The notes beneath the pieces were generated by a model. That model was not told the origin of the DNA and searched no databases. It saw only the letters and a list, made by a program, of their open reading frames with translations. This document shows, piece by piece, positions 49,901-57,799 of a DNA stretch of 64,000 bases; the first letter of the stretch is position 1; the number at the start of each line of letters is the position of its first letter. This DNA comes from Gloeothece verrucosa PCC 7822. Lineage in GTDB: Bacteria > Cyanobacteriota > Cyanobacteriia > Cyanobacteriales > Microcystaceae. The position numbers and the translations under genes were made by a program. Location of the stretch: the NCBI RefSeq assembly GCF_000147335.1, contig NC_014501.1:2247501-2311500 (forward strand). Reading direction: 5' to 3'.

Positions 49901-52852
49901 TTATATTATTGACTGTAAGTCGTCATAGTTTTGACGAATACTTTGAGTCGTAGGATGATCTGTTCCTAAAGTTCGTTCAGCCATCTCTAAAGCTTCTGTG
50001 TAGAGAGATTTAGCTTCATCGTATCTGTCTTGGCTATAGTAGAGTTCTGCTAAATTGTTCAAGCTCAGGGCCACATCGGGATGGTCTCCAGTAAAAATTC
50101 GCCTTCTCATCTCTAACGCTTCGGTGTAAAGAGGTTCGGCTTCGGTGTATCTGCCTTGACTTTTGTAGAGTAAAGCTAAGTTGTTCAAGCTTGTTGCCAC
50201 AGAGGGATGGTCTCCATCAAACATTCGCTTTGTCATCTCTAAGGCTTCGTTGTAAAGAGGTTCGGCTTCGGTGTATCTGCCTTGGTTATAGTAGAGTACT
50301 GCTAAATTGTTCAAGCTCCCTGCCACAGAGGGATGGTTTCCATCAAACATTCGCTTTGTCATCTCTAAGGCTTCGGTGTAAAGAGGTTCAGCTTCGGTGT
50401 ATCTGTCTTGGCTACAATAGAGTTCTGCTAAATTGTTCAAGCTTGTTGTCACATCGGGATGGTCACCCTCAAACATTCGCCTTCTCATCTCTAAGGCTTC
50501 GGTGTAAAGAGGTTCAGCTTCGGTGTATCTGCCTTGTATTCTGTAGAGTTCTGCTAAATTGTTCAAGTTCCTGGCCACATCGGGATGGTCTCCAGTAAAG
50601 ATTCGCCTTCTCATTTTTAATGCTTCGGTGTAAAGAGGTTCAGCTTTGGTGTATCTCCCTTGTATTCTGTAGAGTACTGCTAAATTGTTCAAGCTCGAAG
50701 CCACATCGGGATGGTCACCCTCAAACATTCGCCTTCTCATTTCTAAGGCTTCGGTGCAAAGAGGTTCAGCTTCGGTGTATCTGTCTTGGCTAGAGTAGAG
50801 TAAAGCTAAATTGTTCAAGCTTGTTGCCACATCGGGATGGTCACCCTCAAACATTCGCCTTATCATCTCTAACGCTTCGGTGTAGAGGGGTTCAGCTTCG
50901 GTGTATTTGCCTTGGATTTTGTAGAGTAAAGCTAAGTTGTTCAAGCTTGTTGCCACATCGGGATGGTCTCCAGTAAAAATTCGCCTTCTCATCTCTAACG
51001 CTTCGGTGTAGAGAGGTTCGGCTTCGGTGTATCTGCCTTGACTTTTGTAGAATAAAGCTAAGTTGTTCAAGCTCGTTGCCACAGAGGGATGGTCTCCAGT
51101 AAAGATTCGCCTTGTCATCTCATAGGCTTCGGTGTAGAGGGGTTCGGCTTCGGTGTATCTGCCTTGGTGATAGTAGAGTGCTGCTAAATTGTTCAAGCTT
51201 GTTGCCACTTGGGGATGGTTTCCCTCAAACATTCGCCTATACATCTCATATGCTTGGATGTAGAGGGGTTCGGCTTCGGTGTATCTGCCTTGGTCATCGT
51301 AGAGTGCTGCTAAATCGTTCAAGTTTGTTGCCACATCGGGATGGTCACCCTCAAACATTCGCCTATACATCTCTAAAGCTTGGATGTAAAGAGGTTCGGC
51401 TTCGTTATATCTGCCTTGGATTTTGTAGAGTCCTGCTAAATTGTTCAAGCTCCTTGCCACATCCAGATCATCTCCAAAGAATCTCTCTTGAGTGACAGAT
51501 AAGCATTGTTTACCCCAAGGTTCTGCCTCTTTATATAAACCCTGGCCTTCATAAAATCTTTTTAATCCTACATAAACCCACATTAAATCATCATTTTTTA
51601 TCCATTGACTTAGCTCTCTTGCTGCTACTGCTAAATGGGGAATAATAGGGGTAAGTTTTTGGATATCACTCTGTACAGTTTGCTCTGGGATTTCTTTAGC
51701 GATAGCTCCCATTAACTGGCAATAAGTCTCTTTAGCACTGTTGACCAGTTTTGATTCATTTAATTTATCTCTTAAATATTCATGAATTAATGTGTGTATT
51801 TCATAAACCTGTTCATTTTTCTCTTTAATCAGGCTAAGTTTAGTTAGTTCTCGTAATTGTTGCTGAGATTGGCTTAGTTCTATCTGGCTTTTATTTCTAA
51901 TAAAAATTTGAACAATTGAGGAAAAAATGTTTTTAAACTTGCTAGTAGATTTGACGGCGGCTTCACCAAGGTGGGTTTCGATAAATTTCCAAGGAATGGG
52001 TTGGGCTTCAAAGAGGCTCAGAAAGCATCCTAGTTGTTTTGTATCTTCTGATAGTTCTTGCCAACTTAACTCAAAAGTGGCTATCACTCCTCTTTTCGCC
52101 GTCATTAATTGGTCTTTGGGTCTTTCTAAACTTTTATCTTTAAGTTTTTGCTGTTGCAATTTTTGGTAATAATTTTCAATTTTTTCTCCCGTATCTTCTA
52201 GATAACGGGCTGCCAATTCTATACTTAGGGGAAGATAACCTAGCCAGTTGCATAGTTTTTCTGCGTCTTCTCTTTCTTGTTCTATTCTTTTATCTCCTAT
52301 AAATGAACCTAACAATTTGATAGCTGATTCCTCATCTAGTAGGTCTAACTCTAGAAGGTTAAAATTGTTTCTTAAATTAATATTTCTCGTGGTAATAATA
52401 AGTTTAAATTTTTTTGACTGTGGGGGAAGATAATCTTCTATTTGCTCCAAATATTTAACATTATCAAAAATAATTAATGTGTCGCCTTTTCTCCATTTCT
52501 GCCAGCAAACTTGGATTCTATCTTTTAATTTTAATTCATTTTCTTCTGGTATTTGTATTTGCAAATAATTTTTAGCAAAATCTAATATTTGTATCCCTAC
52601 ATTAGTTTTTTCTTCTATATTACTTGTTTCTTCAGAAACATTAATCCAACAAATTCCCGCTTGATAATTACGTTCTTCTTCTACTTTGTCCCTATCGGCT
52701 AAAGCATACTGTAAGGCTAATTCAGTTTTACCTATACCTCCCATTCCCGTCAAAGTTGAAATGGCTATCCTTTCTGATTCTTGAAGCTGTTTGTCTAGTT
52801 TTTTTAAAGCTTCATCTCTTCCCACGAATTGACGAACACCACTTTTAGGCAA
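49901..52852 (-). CDS. NB-ARC/TPR STAND ATPase (C-terminal part of a frameshifted gene)
   Basis: 983 aa counted from a TTG at 52852, a poor start without ribosome site. The frame is open upstream to 52999 (after a TGA at 53000-53002), so it overlaps the end of the upstream ORF. NB-ARC motifs are RQFVGRDEAL, P-loop LTGMGGIGKTELALQYA, DTLIIFDNVKYLEQIED (Walker B), IITTRN and LPLSIELAARYL. A winged-helix-like part follows, then 12 TPR_12-type repeats of 42 residues ending at about 970. STAND proteins with TPR sensors are signal-dependent switches, several of them antiphage. Probably the real product is a ~1192-aa fusion made through a -1 shift, or the gene is recently broken. Confidence 0.8.
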   Translation of the reverse strand: MPKSGVRQFVGRDEALKKLDKQLQESERIAISTLTGMGGIGKTELALQYALADRDKVEEERNYQAGICWINVSEETSNIEEKTNVGIQILDFAKNYLQIQIPEENELKLKDRIQVCWQKWRKGDTLIIFDNVKYLEQIEDYLPPQSKKFKLIITTRNINLRNNFNLLELDLLDEESAIKLLGSFIGDKRIEQEREDAEKLCNWLGYLPLSIELAARYLEDTGEKIENYYQKLQQQKLKDKSLERPKDQLMTAKRGVIATFELSWQELSEDTKQLGCFLSLFEAQPIPWKFIETHLGEAAVKSTSKFKNIFSSIVQIFIRNKSQIELSQSQQQLRELTKLSLIKEKNEQVYEIHTLIHEYLRDKLNESKLVNSAKETYCQLMGAIAKEIPEQTVQSDIQKLTPIIPHLAVAARELSQWIKNDDLMWVYVGLKRFYEGQGLYKEAEPWGKQCLSVTQERFFGDDLDVARSLNNLAGLYKIQGRYNEAEPLYIQALEMYRRMFEGDHPDVATNLNDLAALYDDQGRYTEAEPLYIQAYEMYRRMFEGNHPQVATSLNNLAALYYHQGRYTEAEPLYTEAYEMTRRIFTGDHPSVATSLNNLALFYKSQGRYTEAEPLYTEALEMRRRIFTGDHPDVATSLNNLALLYKIQGKYTEAEPLYTEALEMIRRMFEGDHPDVATSLNNLALLYSSQDRYTEAEPLCTEALEMRRRMFEGDHPDVASSLNNLAVLYRIQGRYTKAEPLYTEALKMRRRIFTGDHPDVARNLNNLAELYRIQGRYTEAEPLYTEALEMRRRMFEGDHPDVTTSLNNLAELYCSQDRYTEAEPLYTEALEMTKRMFDGNHPSVAGSLNNLAVLYYNQGRYTEAEPLYNEALEMTKRMFDGDHPSVATSLNNLALLYKSQGRYTEAEPLYTEALEMRRRIFTGDHPDVALSLNNLAELYYSQDRYDEAKSLYTEALEMAERTLGTDHPTTQSIRQNYDDLQSII

Positions 52853-52923
52853 CTTATAAGGAATTGTTGATGGTTCTGAACTACCAACAGGTAAATTACC
52901 AATTATAAAAGTAGGATTTATAG

Positions 52924-52981
52924 CCCCTCTACTATCAATACCAGTATTAGCAGTTGTAGCAGGGGTATCTATTACTTTTTT
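52924..52981 (-). promoter_or_regulatory. Candidate -1 programmed frameshift signal
   Basis: Reading the minus strand, the upstream ORF ends ACA AAA AAG TAA, so the heptamer A AAA AAG (52981-52975) is in the correct phase, as in E. coli dnaX. After a 9-nt spacer, CCCCTGCTAC (52965-52956) pairs with GTAGAGGGG (52932-52924), one base bulged. The -1 frame continues GTA ATA GAT ACC and runs into the NB-ARC domain with no stop. Confidence 0.6.
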
Positions 52982-53478
52982 GTCCTTAAACTCTCTCCCT
53001 CAAAGGTAGCCCCTTCACTTTTTCGAGCATCTATAGCAGTTGTCCCTTTCTCCGCCACGACCTCTTTATATTTTACTAAAGCAGACTTCGATTCTCTTAA
53101 ATCAAGACCCACAGTTCTCTGTAATTCTTCGGCTGAATTTTGAGGGATATTGTTGATAGCTTCTAATATCTGAGCGATGTTCTCAGCTAGTTCATTATTT
53201 CTTGCAGTGTCATCATCTAAAACGCTTTCTATTGTCTGTTTAATAGCATTTTTAGCCACTTCATTATTGGGATTACTTTCTAAGAAAGCAAATGCACTCT
53301 CATCTATCTTTTTATCTCGAATAAAAAAACTCTTGATTTTACCGTAGGCAGTGGTTATATTATCGACGATTTGAGTTCCATTCTTAGAAATTTCAGCAGC
53401 GATTTGGGTTGATTCCTTCAAAAATTTAGCACCCGTTGTAATGGCGGTAAAAATTCCACTAATAGTAACAATATCCAT
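52972..53478 (-). CDS. N-terminal segment of the NB-ARC protein (or separate small effector-like protein)
   Basis: The 168-aa protein begins MDIVTISGIFTAITTGAKFLKE with a weakly hydrophobic first helix. It continues as helical, charged sequence (KNAIKQTIESVLDDDTARN; AENIAQILEAINNIPQN) and ends GATFEGESLRTKK. Cyanobacterial NB-ARC/TPR proteins commonly carry such a helical domain of about 150-200 residues, then a Pro/Ser/Thr linker, then the phrase SGVRQFVGR. Here the linker lies in the -1 frame. I read this ORF as the N-terminal domain of the following gene. It has an ATG; the promoter should lie just upstream. Confidence 0.7.
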   Translation of the reverse strand: MDIVTISGIFTAITTGAKFLKESTQIAAEISKNGTQIVDNITTAYGKIKSFFIRDKKIDESAFAFLESNPNNEVAKNAIKQTIESVLDDDTARNNELAENIAQILEAINNIPQNSAEELQRTVGLDLRESKSALVKYKEVVAEKGTTAIDARKSEGATFEGESLRTKK

Positions 53479-53852
53479 GACTTACGTTAGATTTAACGAT
53501 AAAAGTATATAACCAGTATAAATTTAGCCTCAAGGGGTAAGAAGAAGGATTAGTTATTATCCACTTCCCAATCATTTTCCCAGGCAGTTGTAACTTTGAG
53601 CCAACCGGCACTCCTGAGAATCAGGCTTTAACCCGAGAATACGTCGCCACATCCAACTGGTATGATGAGCAACATAACAATAGTAATAACGCAAAATTTT
53701 AGCTTTTATAATTTTATTTTACTATATTTTGCCTAAAGAGGGCGAATACTACAATAATTATATTTCTTAACTCTTCTGTTGACTATCATACCAGATAGCA
53801 TTTTGTATCTTAATTAACTTTTTTCCCCACGATGCCGAAAGAGCCTAAATTT
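53479..53852. other. Intergenic region upstream of the NB-ARC gene
   Basis: A minus-strand stretch of about 80 codons (53480-53715) is free of stops but has no start or ribosome site at its 5' end and no recognisable family; I do not call it a gene. The NB-ARC promoter is expected here. Confidence 0.35.
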
Positions 53853-53901
53853 TGGACAAATAAGTCTTTAAAAATTGGCCAAGTGGACAAATAAGTCTTT
53901 A
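53853..53901 (+). repeat. 18-bp direct repeat next to tRNA-Gly
   Basis: TGGACAAATAAGTCTTTA occurs at 53853-53870 and again at 53884-53901 (31-bp offset). The second copy is followed by ATGTACAGTACAG; a similar TGTACAGTAC occurs at 45494 in the IS remnant. This pattern suggests ends of a lost mobile element beside the tRNA gene. Confidence 0.6.
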
Positions 53902-53922
53902 ATGTACAGTACAGTATGGCAA

Positions 53923-53993
53923 GCGGATGATGGGACTCGAACCCACGACATTCACCTTGGGAAGGTGACGTTCTACCACTGAACTACATCCGC
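53923..53993 (-). tRNA. tRNA-Gly (anticodon CCC)
   Basis: The minus strand folds as a 71-nt tRNA: acceptor GCGGATG/CATCCGC, D-arm GTTC...GGTAGAAC, anticodon stem TCACC/GGTGA with loop TTCCCAA (anticodon CCC), and T-arm GTGGG-TTCGAGT-CCCAT. CCA is not encoded. CCC reads GGG codons. Confidence 0.95.
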
Positions 53994-54031
53994 AGCAAAA
54001 TTTAAGTATTTCCTATTATATCCTAATCCTT

Positions 54032-55132
54032 TCAACAAAGCAACTGTTCTAGGGTGGCCTCCATCACGGCAGTGGTTTGTCCGGCAACCGTAAATAACAA
54101 GGCTTCTCGATATACGCGCCCGGCTGGATGATCTAACCCATTGGCCGCACCACTGGAAACCGCCACCGCCGCCCTAGCACATCGTCCGGCTAAATTAATG
54201 GCCCACGCCCTTAAGGGTAAACCTTCGTCATCAAAAGCCCCCTCAATAGCTGTGGCAATTAACATTTTGTGACGACAGGTTTCTAACTCATCGGAAAGTC
54301 TATTAAACGCCTCAGCAATAAAAGGTAACTGCTTTTGATAATAAACCCTCTCCACGATATCAAGTGCCGCTTGAGCGCAGCCAAGAGCAAAAAAACCATG
54401 ATGGAGGACATTTTTGGCATCATTTTCCTGAATAGCATTAGCGGGTTGAATGCACACCACCCGATCAGCCGCTAAAAACCACTGTTTTAACTCACTCCTT
54501 ACCGTATTGGTAGAACCCACCACGATCAACTCCATCGCCTCACTAAAGCGAATTTGGCCGCCTCCGGGTTGATCCATCTCTCGTAGCGGAATCACCCCAT
54601 ATAAAGCTTGACCATCCGGCAACGTCGCCGCCATAATACAATCATCAAAAAAACCTAGCCCCGTGACCCAGGGAACTATCCCCGATAAAATATAACCCCC
54701 TTCAACCGGAGTTGCTTTCATCACAGGTTCACCCGCGCGACGTAAGTGAGAAAACCCTATCCCTAATAAGACTTCCCCGCTTCCCATACGCGGCAAATAT
54801 TCCTGCTTGAGTGCCTCATGCTCACTCGCTACCAGTTGAGAACCGGCGCTTTGGTGTTGCATTTGTAGGAACGATAAAGCCCCCGAATAGCGGCTGATCA
54901 ACATTTGAAAGTGACGATAAGTCAGTTCACTTACCCCCGCGCCGCCCCACTCTTGGGGGACTCTTAAGGCCAGTAAGCCGCGTTCACCCATTCCCTGAAG
55001 TGCTTTTTTTAAGGCCTGGGGAGATTGATCCAGTAGGTTCGCTTGAGGAGCAATGATATCCTGAAAATAGGTTATTGCTGTTTGTAATAATTGTTCTTCT
55101 GAGTTGAGCGGTAAATTAGCTTCTAATTGCAT
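54032..55132 (-). CDS. Acyl-CoA dehydrogenase-like flavoprotein
   Basis: The 366-aa protein has an acyl-CoA dehydrogenase fold: helical N-terminus (GERGLLALRVPQEWGGAGVSELTYRHF), middle beta domain (IGFSHLRRAGEP...GGYILSGIVPWVTG) and helical C-terminus (CAQAALDIVERVYYQKQ; INLAGRCARAAVAVSSGAANGLDHPAGRVYREALLF in part). At the position of the usual catalytic Glu (E-G-T before the last helix) the sequence reads TVAGQTTAVMEATLEQ, so that Glu is missing. It may be a DszC-like flavin monooxygenase or other non-dehydrogenase. It is alone, with no beta-oxidation genes nearby. Confidence 0.8.
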   Translation of the reverse strand: MQLEANLPLNSEEQLLQTAITYFQDIIAPQANLLDQSPQALKKALQGMGERGLLALRVPQEWGGAGVSELTYRHFQMLISRYSGALSFLQMQHQSAGSQLVASEHEALKQEYLPRMGSGEVLLGIGFSHLRRAGEPVMKATPVEGGYILSGIVPWVTGLGFFDDCIMAATLPDGQALYGVIPLREMDQPGGGQIRFSEAMELIVVGSTNTVRSELKQWFLAADRVVCIQPANAIQENDAKNVLHHGFFALGCAQAALDIVERVYYQKQLPFIAEAFNRLSDELETCRHKMLIATAIEGAFDDEGLPLRAWAINLAGRCARAAVAVSSGAANGLDHPAGRVYREALLFTVAGQTTAVMEATLEQLLC

Positions 55133-55263
55133 GGGCTGAGGACCTAATCTGATCGAATTCTAGCAATGACTCTATTTTGCCGGCTAAAATCTGCCCACCT
55201 AAACTGAACTTACAATTTTTTAAGAGTGAACGACTCATTTCTATTGATAAAATTGTCCAGAAA

Positions 55264-56040
55264 TTAAATAGGAAATTTCTTGTCTCGCACTTCTTGGGAA
55301 TAGTTTTGTACGGCTTGGGTTATGACTTCTCGTAAGTTAGCATACACTTTCACAAAGGGCGGCTGTTTATCGGTTAATCCTAACAAGTCTGCTGTCACTA
55401 ATACCTGTCCATCACAGTCCGGTCCGGCCCCAATACCTATGGTAGGAATGGGTAATTTGTTGGTAATTAGTGCGGCTAAGTCCGCCGGAATATGTTCTAA
55501 TACTACGGCAAAGGCCCCCGCTTGATAGAGGGCATAAGCTTCATCGAGAATTCTAGCGGCTTCATTATCGGTTTTTCCTTGCTTTTTGTAACCGAGTTGA
55601 TGTACTGACTGAGGGGTTAACCCCACATGGCCCATCACAGGTATTCCTATGGTGGTTAGTCGGGCTACGGTTTCAGCCATGGCCGGATGACCCCCTTCTA
55701 ATTTAACTGCATTGGCCCCGGTTTCTTTTAAGACTCGTCCGGCTGAATGAATGGCTTGAGAGATGCTTTCTTGATAGCTTAAAAAGGGTAGATCACATAC
55801 TACTAAAGCGTGTTTGACTCCACGACGCACTGCTGCGGCATGATGTATCATTTCATCAAGGCTAATGGGTAAAGTCGTCTCATGGCCTAGGGCAACCATT
55901 GCTAAAGAATCACCGACTAAGATAATATCTACTCCTACCTCATCGAGAATTCGAGCGATCGCATAATCCCACGCTGTTAAGGTGACGATGGGGCGTTGTT
56001 GTTGTTTCCATTTAATAATTTGTCCGGTTGTGACTGCCAT
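55264..56040 (-). CDS. panB: 3-methyl-2-oxobutanoate hydroxymethyltransferase
   Basis: The 258-aa TIM-barrel enzyme adds a hydroxymethyl group from methylene-THF to ketoisovalerate, the first committed step of pantothenate synthesis. Motifs are [38 protein letters not shown] (metal Asp), [39 protein letters not shown] GYKKQGKTD and [15 protein letters not shown]. Its length is typical. An STRR cluster lies immediately upstream of the start codon, between panB and chlM. Confidence 0.96.
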   Translation of the reverse strand: MAVTTGQIIKWKQQQRPIVTLTAWDYAIARILDEVGVDIILVGDSLAMVALGHETTLPISLDEMIHHAAAVRRGVKHALVVCDLPFLSYQESISQAIHSAGRVLKETGANAVKLEGGHPAMAETVARLTTIGIPVMGHVGLTPQSVHQLGYKKQGKTDNEAARILDEAYALYQAGAFAVVLEHIPADLAALITNKLPIPTIGIGAGPDCDGQVLVTADLLGLTDKQPPFVKVYANLREVITQAVQNYSQEVRDKKFPI

Positions 56041-56044
56041 TGAT

Positions 56045-56225
56045 TTATTTAGTTATTAGTTATTAGTTATTAGTTATTAGTCAGTAGTCATTAGTTGTGA
56101 TTTTCTATTATTTACTGTAGCTATTGCATCTTTTAGGCCCGAGTATTGATTATTCACCATTGCCTCCTTTCTAAGAACTAATGACTATTGACTATTAACT
56201 AATGACTATTGACTAGACTATTAAC
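56045..56225. repeat. Two STRR clusters between chlM and panB
   Basis: TTATTAG heptamers run at about 56047-56092. A second cluster of TGACTAT/TAACTAA units lies at about 56176-56222, in inverted orientation to the first. The non-repeat piece between them includes a Gly/Pro-poor spacer without ORF. Confidence 0.8.
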
Positions 56226-56273
56226 TACAAGCTAACACCTGATCTCTAAACTGATATCGAACTGATGACGGAG

Positions 56274-56960
56274 TTACCGCACGGCTTCTAAGATCCGAGA
56301 ATAATAGAAGCGAGTGCTAGTCATGCTAGTGCGTTGAATTTTAAAGCCGTTATTTTCTAAAATTTTGATAATATCCGCTTCCCGATGTTGATAGGCACGA
56401 GTTGTTTTACTGGGTCCAGGGAAAAATTCGCCGATTTTCTTGAGAACAGTTAAACATAAAGTTTTAGGGGCAAAACTGAGAATTAAGCGTTGTTGGGCCA
56501 AAGCGGCTAAATGAGAGATCATTTTCTCGGCATCTTCAGTCGGATAGTGAATTAACACATCTAAACAAATCACTGTGTGATACTGACCGCCTAAACTTTC
56601 TAAATCCTGTACACTAAAGGTAGGATTATCTATCTCTCCTAACGCTTCTTTGGCCTTTTCTTTGGCTTCTCCTACCATTTTTTCAGAGATATCACTCGCC
56701 CAAACTTTTGCCCCGGCTTGCGCTAGGGGAATGCTGAGACTACCTACCCCGCATCCCGCATCACAGATCGATAATTCGGCTAAATTTCCGTCGGTTTTTA
56801 ACCAGTCAATTACCGTATCGATGGTTTTTTGATGTCCTATGCGGATATCGCGTTGAACTTTATTTACTTCGCCATCGCCGTATATTCTGCGCCAGCGATC
56901 AAACCCAGTGGCATTAAAATACTCTTTTACTACGGCTTTGTCGTTTACTGCGTTAGTCAT
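56274..56960 (-). CDS. chlM: Magnesium-protoporphyrin IX methyltransferase
   Basis: The 228-aa SAM-dependent methyltransferase has NDKAVVKEYFNATGFDRWRRIYGDG (typical ChlM N-terminus), the SAM motif LSICDAGCGVGSLSIPLAQAGA, VWASDISEKMV and VICLDVLIHYPTEDAEKMI. It methylates the C13 propionate of Mg-protoporphyrin IX in chlorophyll synthesis, acting at the membrane with Mg-chelatase. Length fits cyanobacterial ChlM. It identifies the host as a phototroph. It is monocistronic, on the same strand as panB but separated from it by repeats. Confidence 0.97.
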   Translation of the reverse strand: MTNAVNDKAVVKEYFNATGFDRWRRIYGDGEVNKVQRDIRIGHQKTIDTVIDWLKTDGNLAELSICDAGCGVGSLSIPLAQAGAKVWASDISEKMVGEAKEKAKEALGEIDNPTFSVQDLESLGGQYHTVICLDVLIHYPTEDAEKMISHLAALAQQRLILSFAPKTLCLTVLKKIGEFFPGPSKTTRAYQHREADIIKILENNGFKIQRTSMTSTRFYYSRILEAVR

Positions 56961-57150
56961 AAAAGGTAATGGTAATAATATGCGAGGACGATTAATTACT
57001 GTACCATAAGCCCGTTATCCTTAAAGAAGACAAGTTATCTTAAATAAAAATCTTTTAAGGTTCTGGCTAAAAAATCCTCAGCACGATCAGCTAAAGTTAC
57101 GTCTATAATTATCCTAGGCAGTAATCGCCACTAATTGACGCTGTAAGAAC

Positions 57151-57654
57151 ATGGAAGCCATCTATATTCCTCAACTCCTGAGAGCAAGAGAAAGAACGCT
57201 CTCCATAACCATTGATGAGTTTATTTCTGGGTTTGATAGCCTAACCCCCATACGAGGACGAATGATAGTGAAACATGGAGGGAATTTTTTAGAAGTTTCT
57301 GTAACCGCAGAGACAATTATTACTTTGACTTGTGATCGCTGTTTACAACAGTATAATCATCGTCTAGCCCTAGACACTTCTGAACTGATCTGGTTAGACA
57401 AAAATGATTTTATCCCTGAAAGCTACCCCCAAGAGAGAGAAGTTTCTTGGGATGACTTATCAGAAACCCTTTCGGCGGATGGACATTTTGAGCCGCAAAC
57501 TTGGTTGTATGAACAATTATCTCTTAATTTGCCTTTAAGACACTTATGTGGTAAAAATTGTCAAAAACCATTAACCCCTGACTCAGAAGCTGAATCTAAC
57601 TCTGATAGTCGTTGGGCGGCTTTAGCCATCTTAAAAAACCAACTTTCTCAATAA
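57151..57654 (+). CDS. YceD-family protein (DUF177)
   Basis: The 167-aa protein has the DUF177 pattern: an N-terminal beta part (FDSLTPIRGRMIVKHGGNFLEVSV), CDRCLQQY (zinc-like pair) and a second pair CGKNCQKPL near the end, followed by DSRWAALAILKNQL. In many bacteria YceD is linked to rpmF and ribosome/23S rRNA processing. Here it precedes a Ycf46-like gene, the common cyanobacterial arrangement. Molecular function is not settled. Confidence 0.87.
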   Translation: MEAIYIPQLLRARERTLSITIDEFISGFDSLTPIRGRMIVKHGGNFLEVSVTAETIITLTCDRCLQQYNHRLALDTSELIWLDKNDFIPESYPQEREVSWDDLSETLSADGHFEPQTWLYEQLSLNLPLRHLCGKNCQKPLTPDSEAESNSDSRWAALAILKNQLSQ

Positions 57655-57656
57655 AG

Positions 57657-57798
57657 AGGCAACAGGCAACAGGCAACGGGCAACAGCTAACAGCGATCAG
57701 TTATAGTTATAAGTTAATAAGTTTTAAAACTATCAACGGTTAACTAGCAACGGTTAACTGTTGAGTGTTAACTGTTAACTAAAAACTGATAACTGAAA
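57657..57798 (+). repeat. STRR-like array between yceD and the ycf46-like gene
   Basis: GGCAACA heptamers (57657-57685) are followed by degenerate TTAACTG/TAACTGA units up to 57798 (GTTAACTGTTAACT is repeated). The array reaches to within a few bases of the next gene's ATG. Confidence 0.75.
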
Positions 57799-57799
57799 A

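Noticed and set aside
50191..51495. Two plus-strand ORFs with repeated CSSLLP/RDGHPQTF-like text
   Set aside because: They are antisense reading of the 126-bp TPR repeats; the period is a multiple of three, so any open frame repeats.
53480..53715. About 80-codon open minus-strand stretch
   Set aside because: No start codon or ribosome site at its head and no recognisable family; open length is unremarkable in this region.
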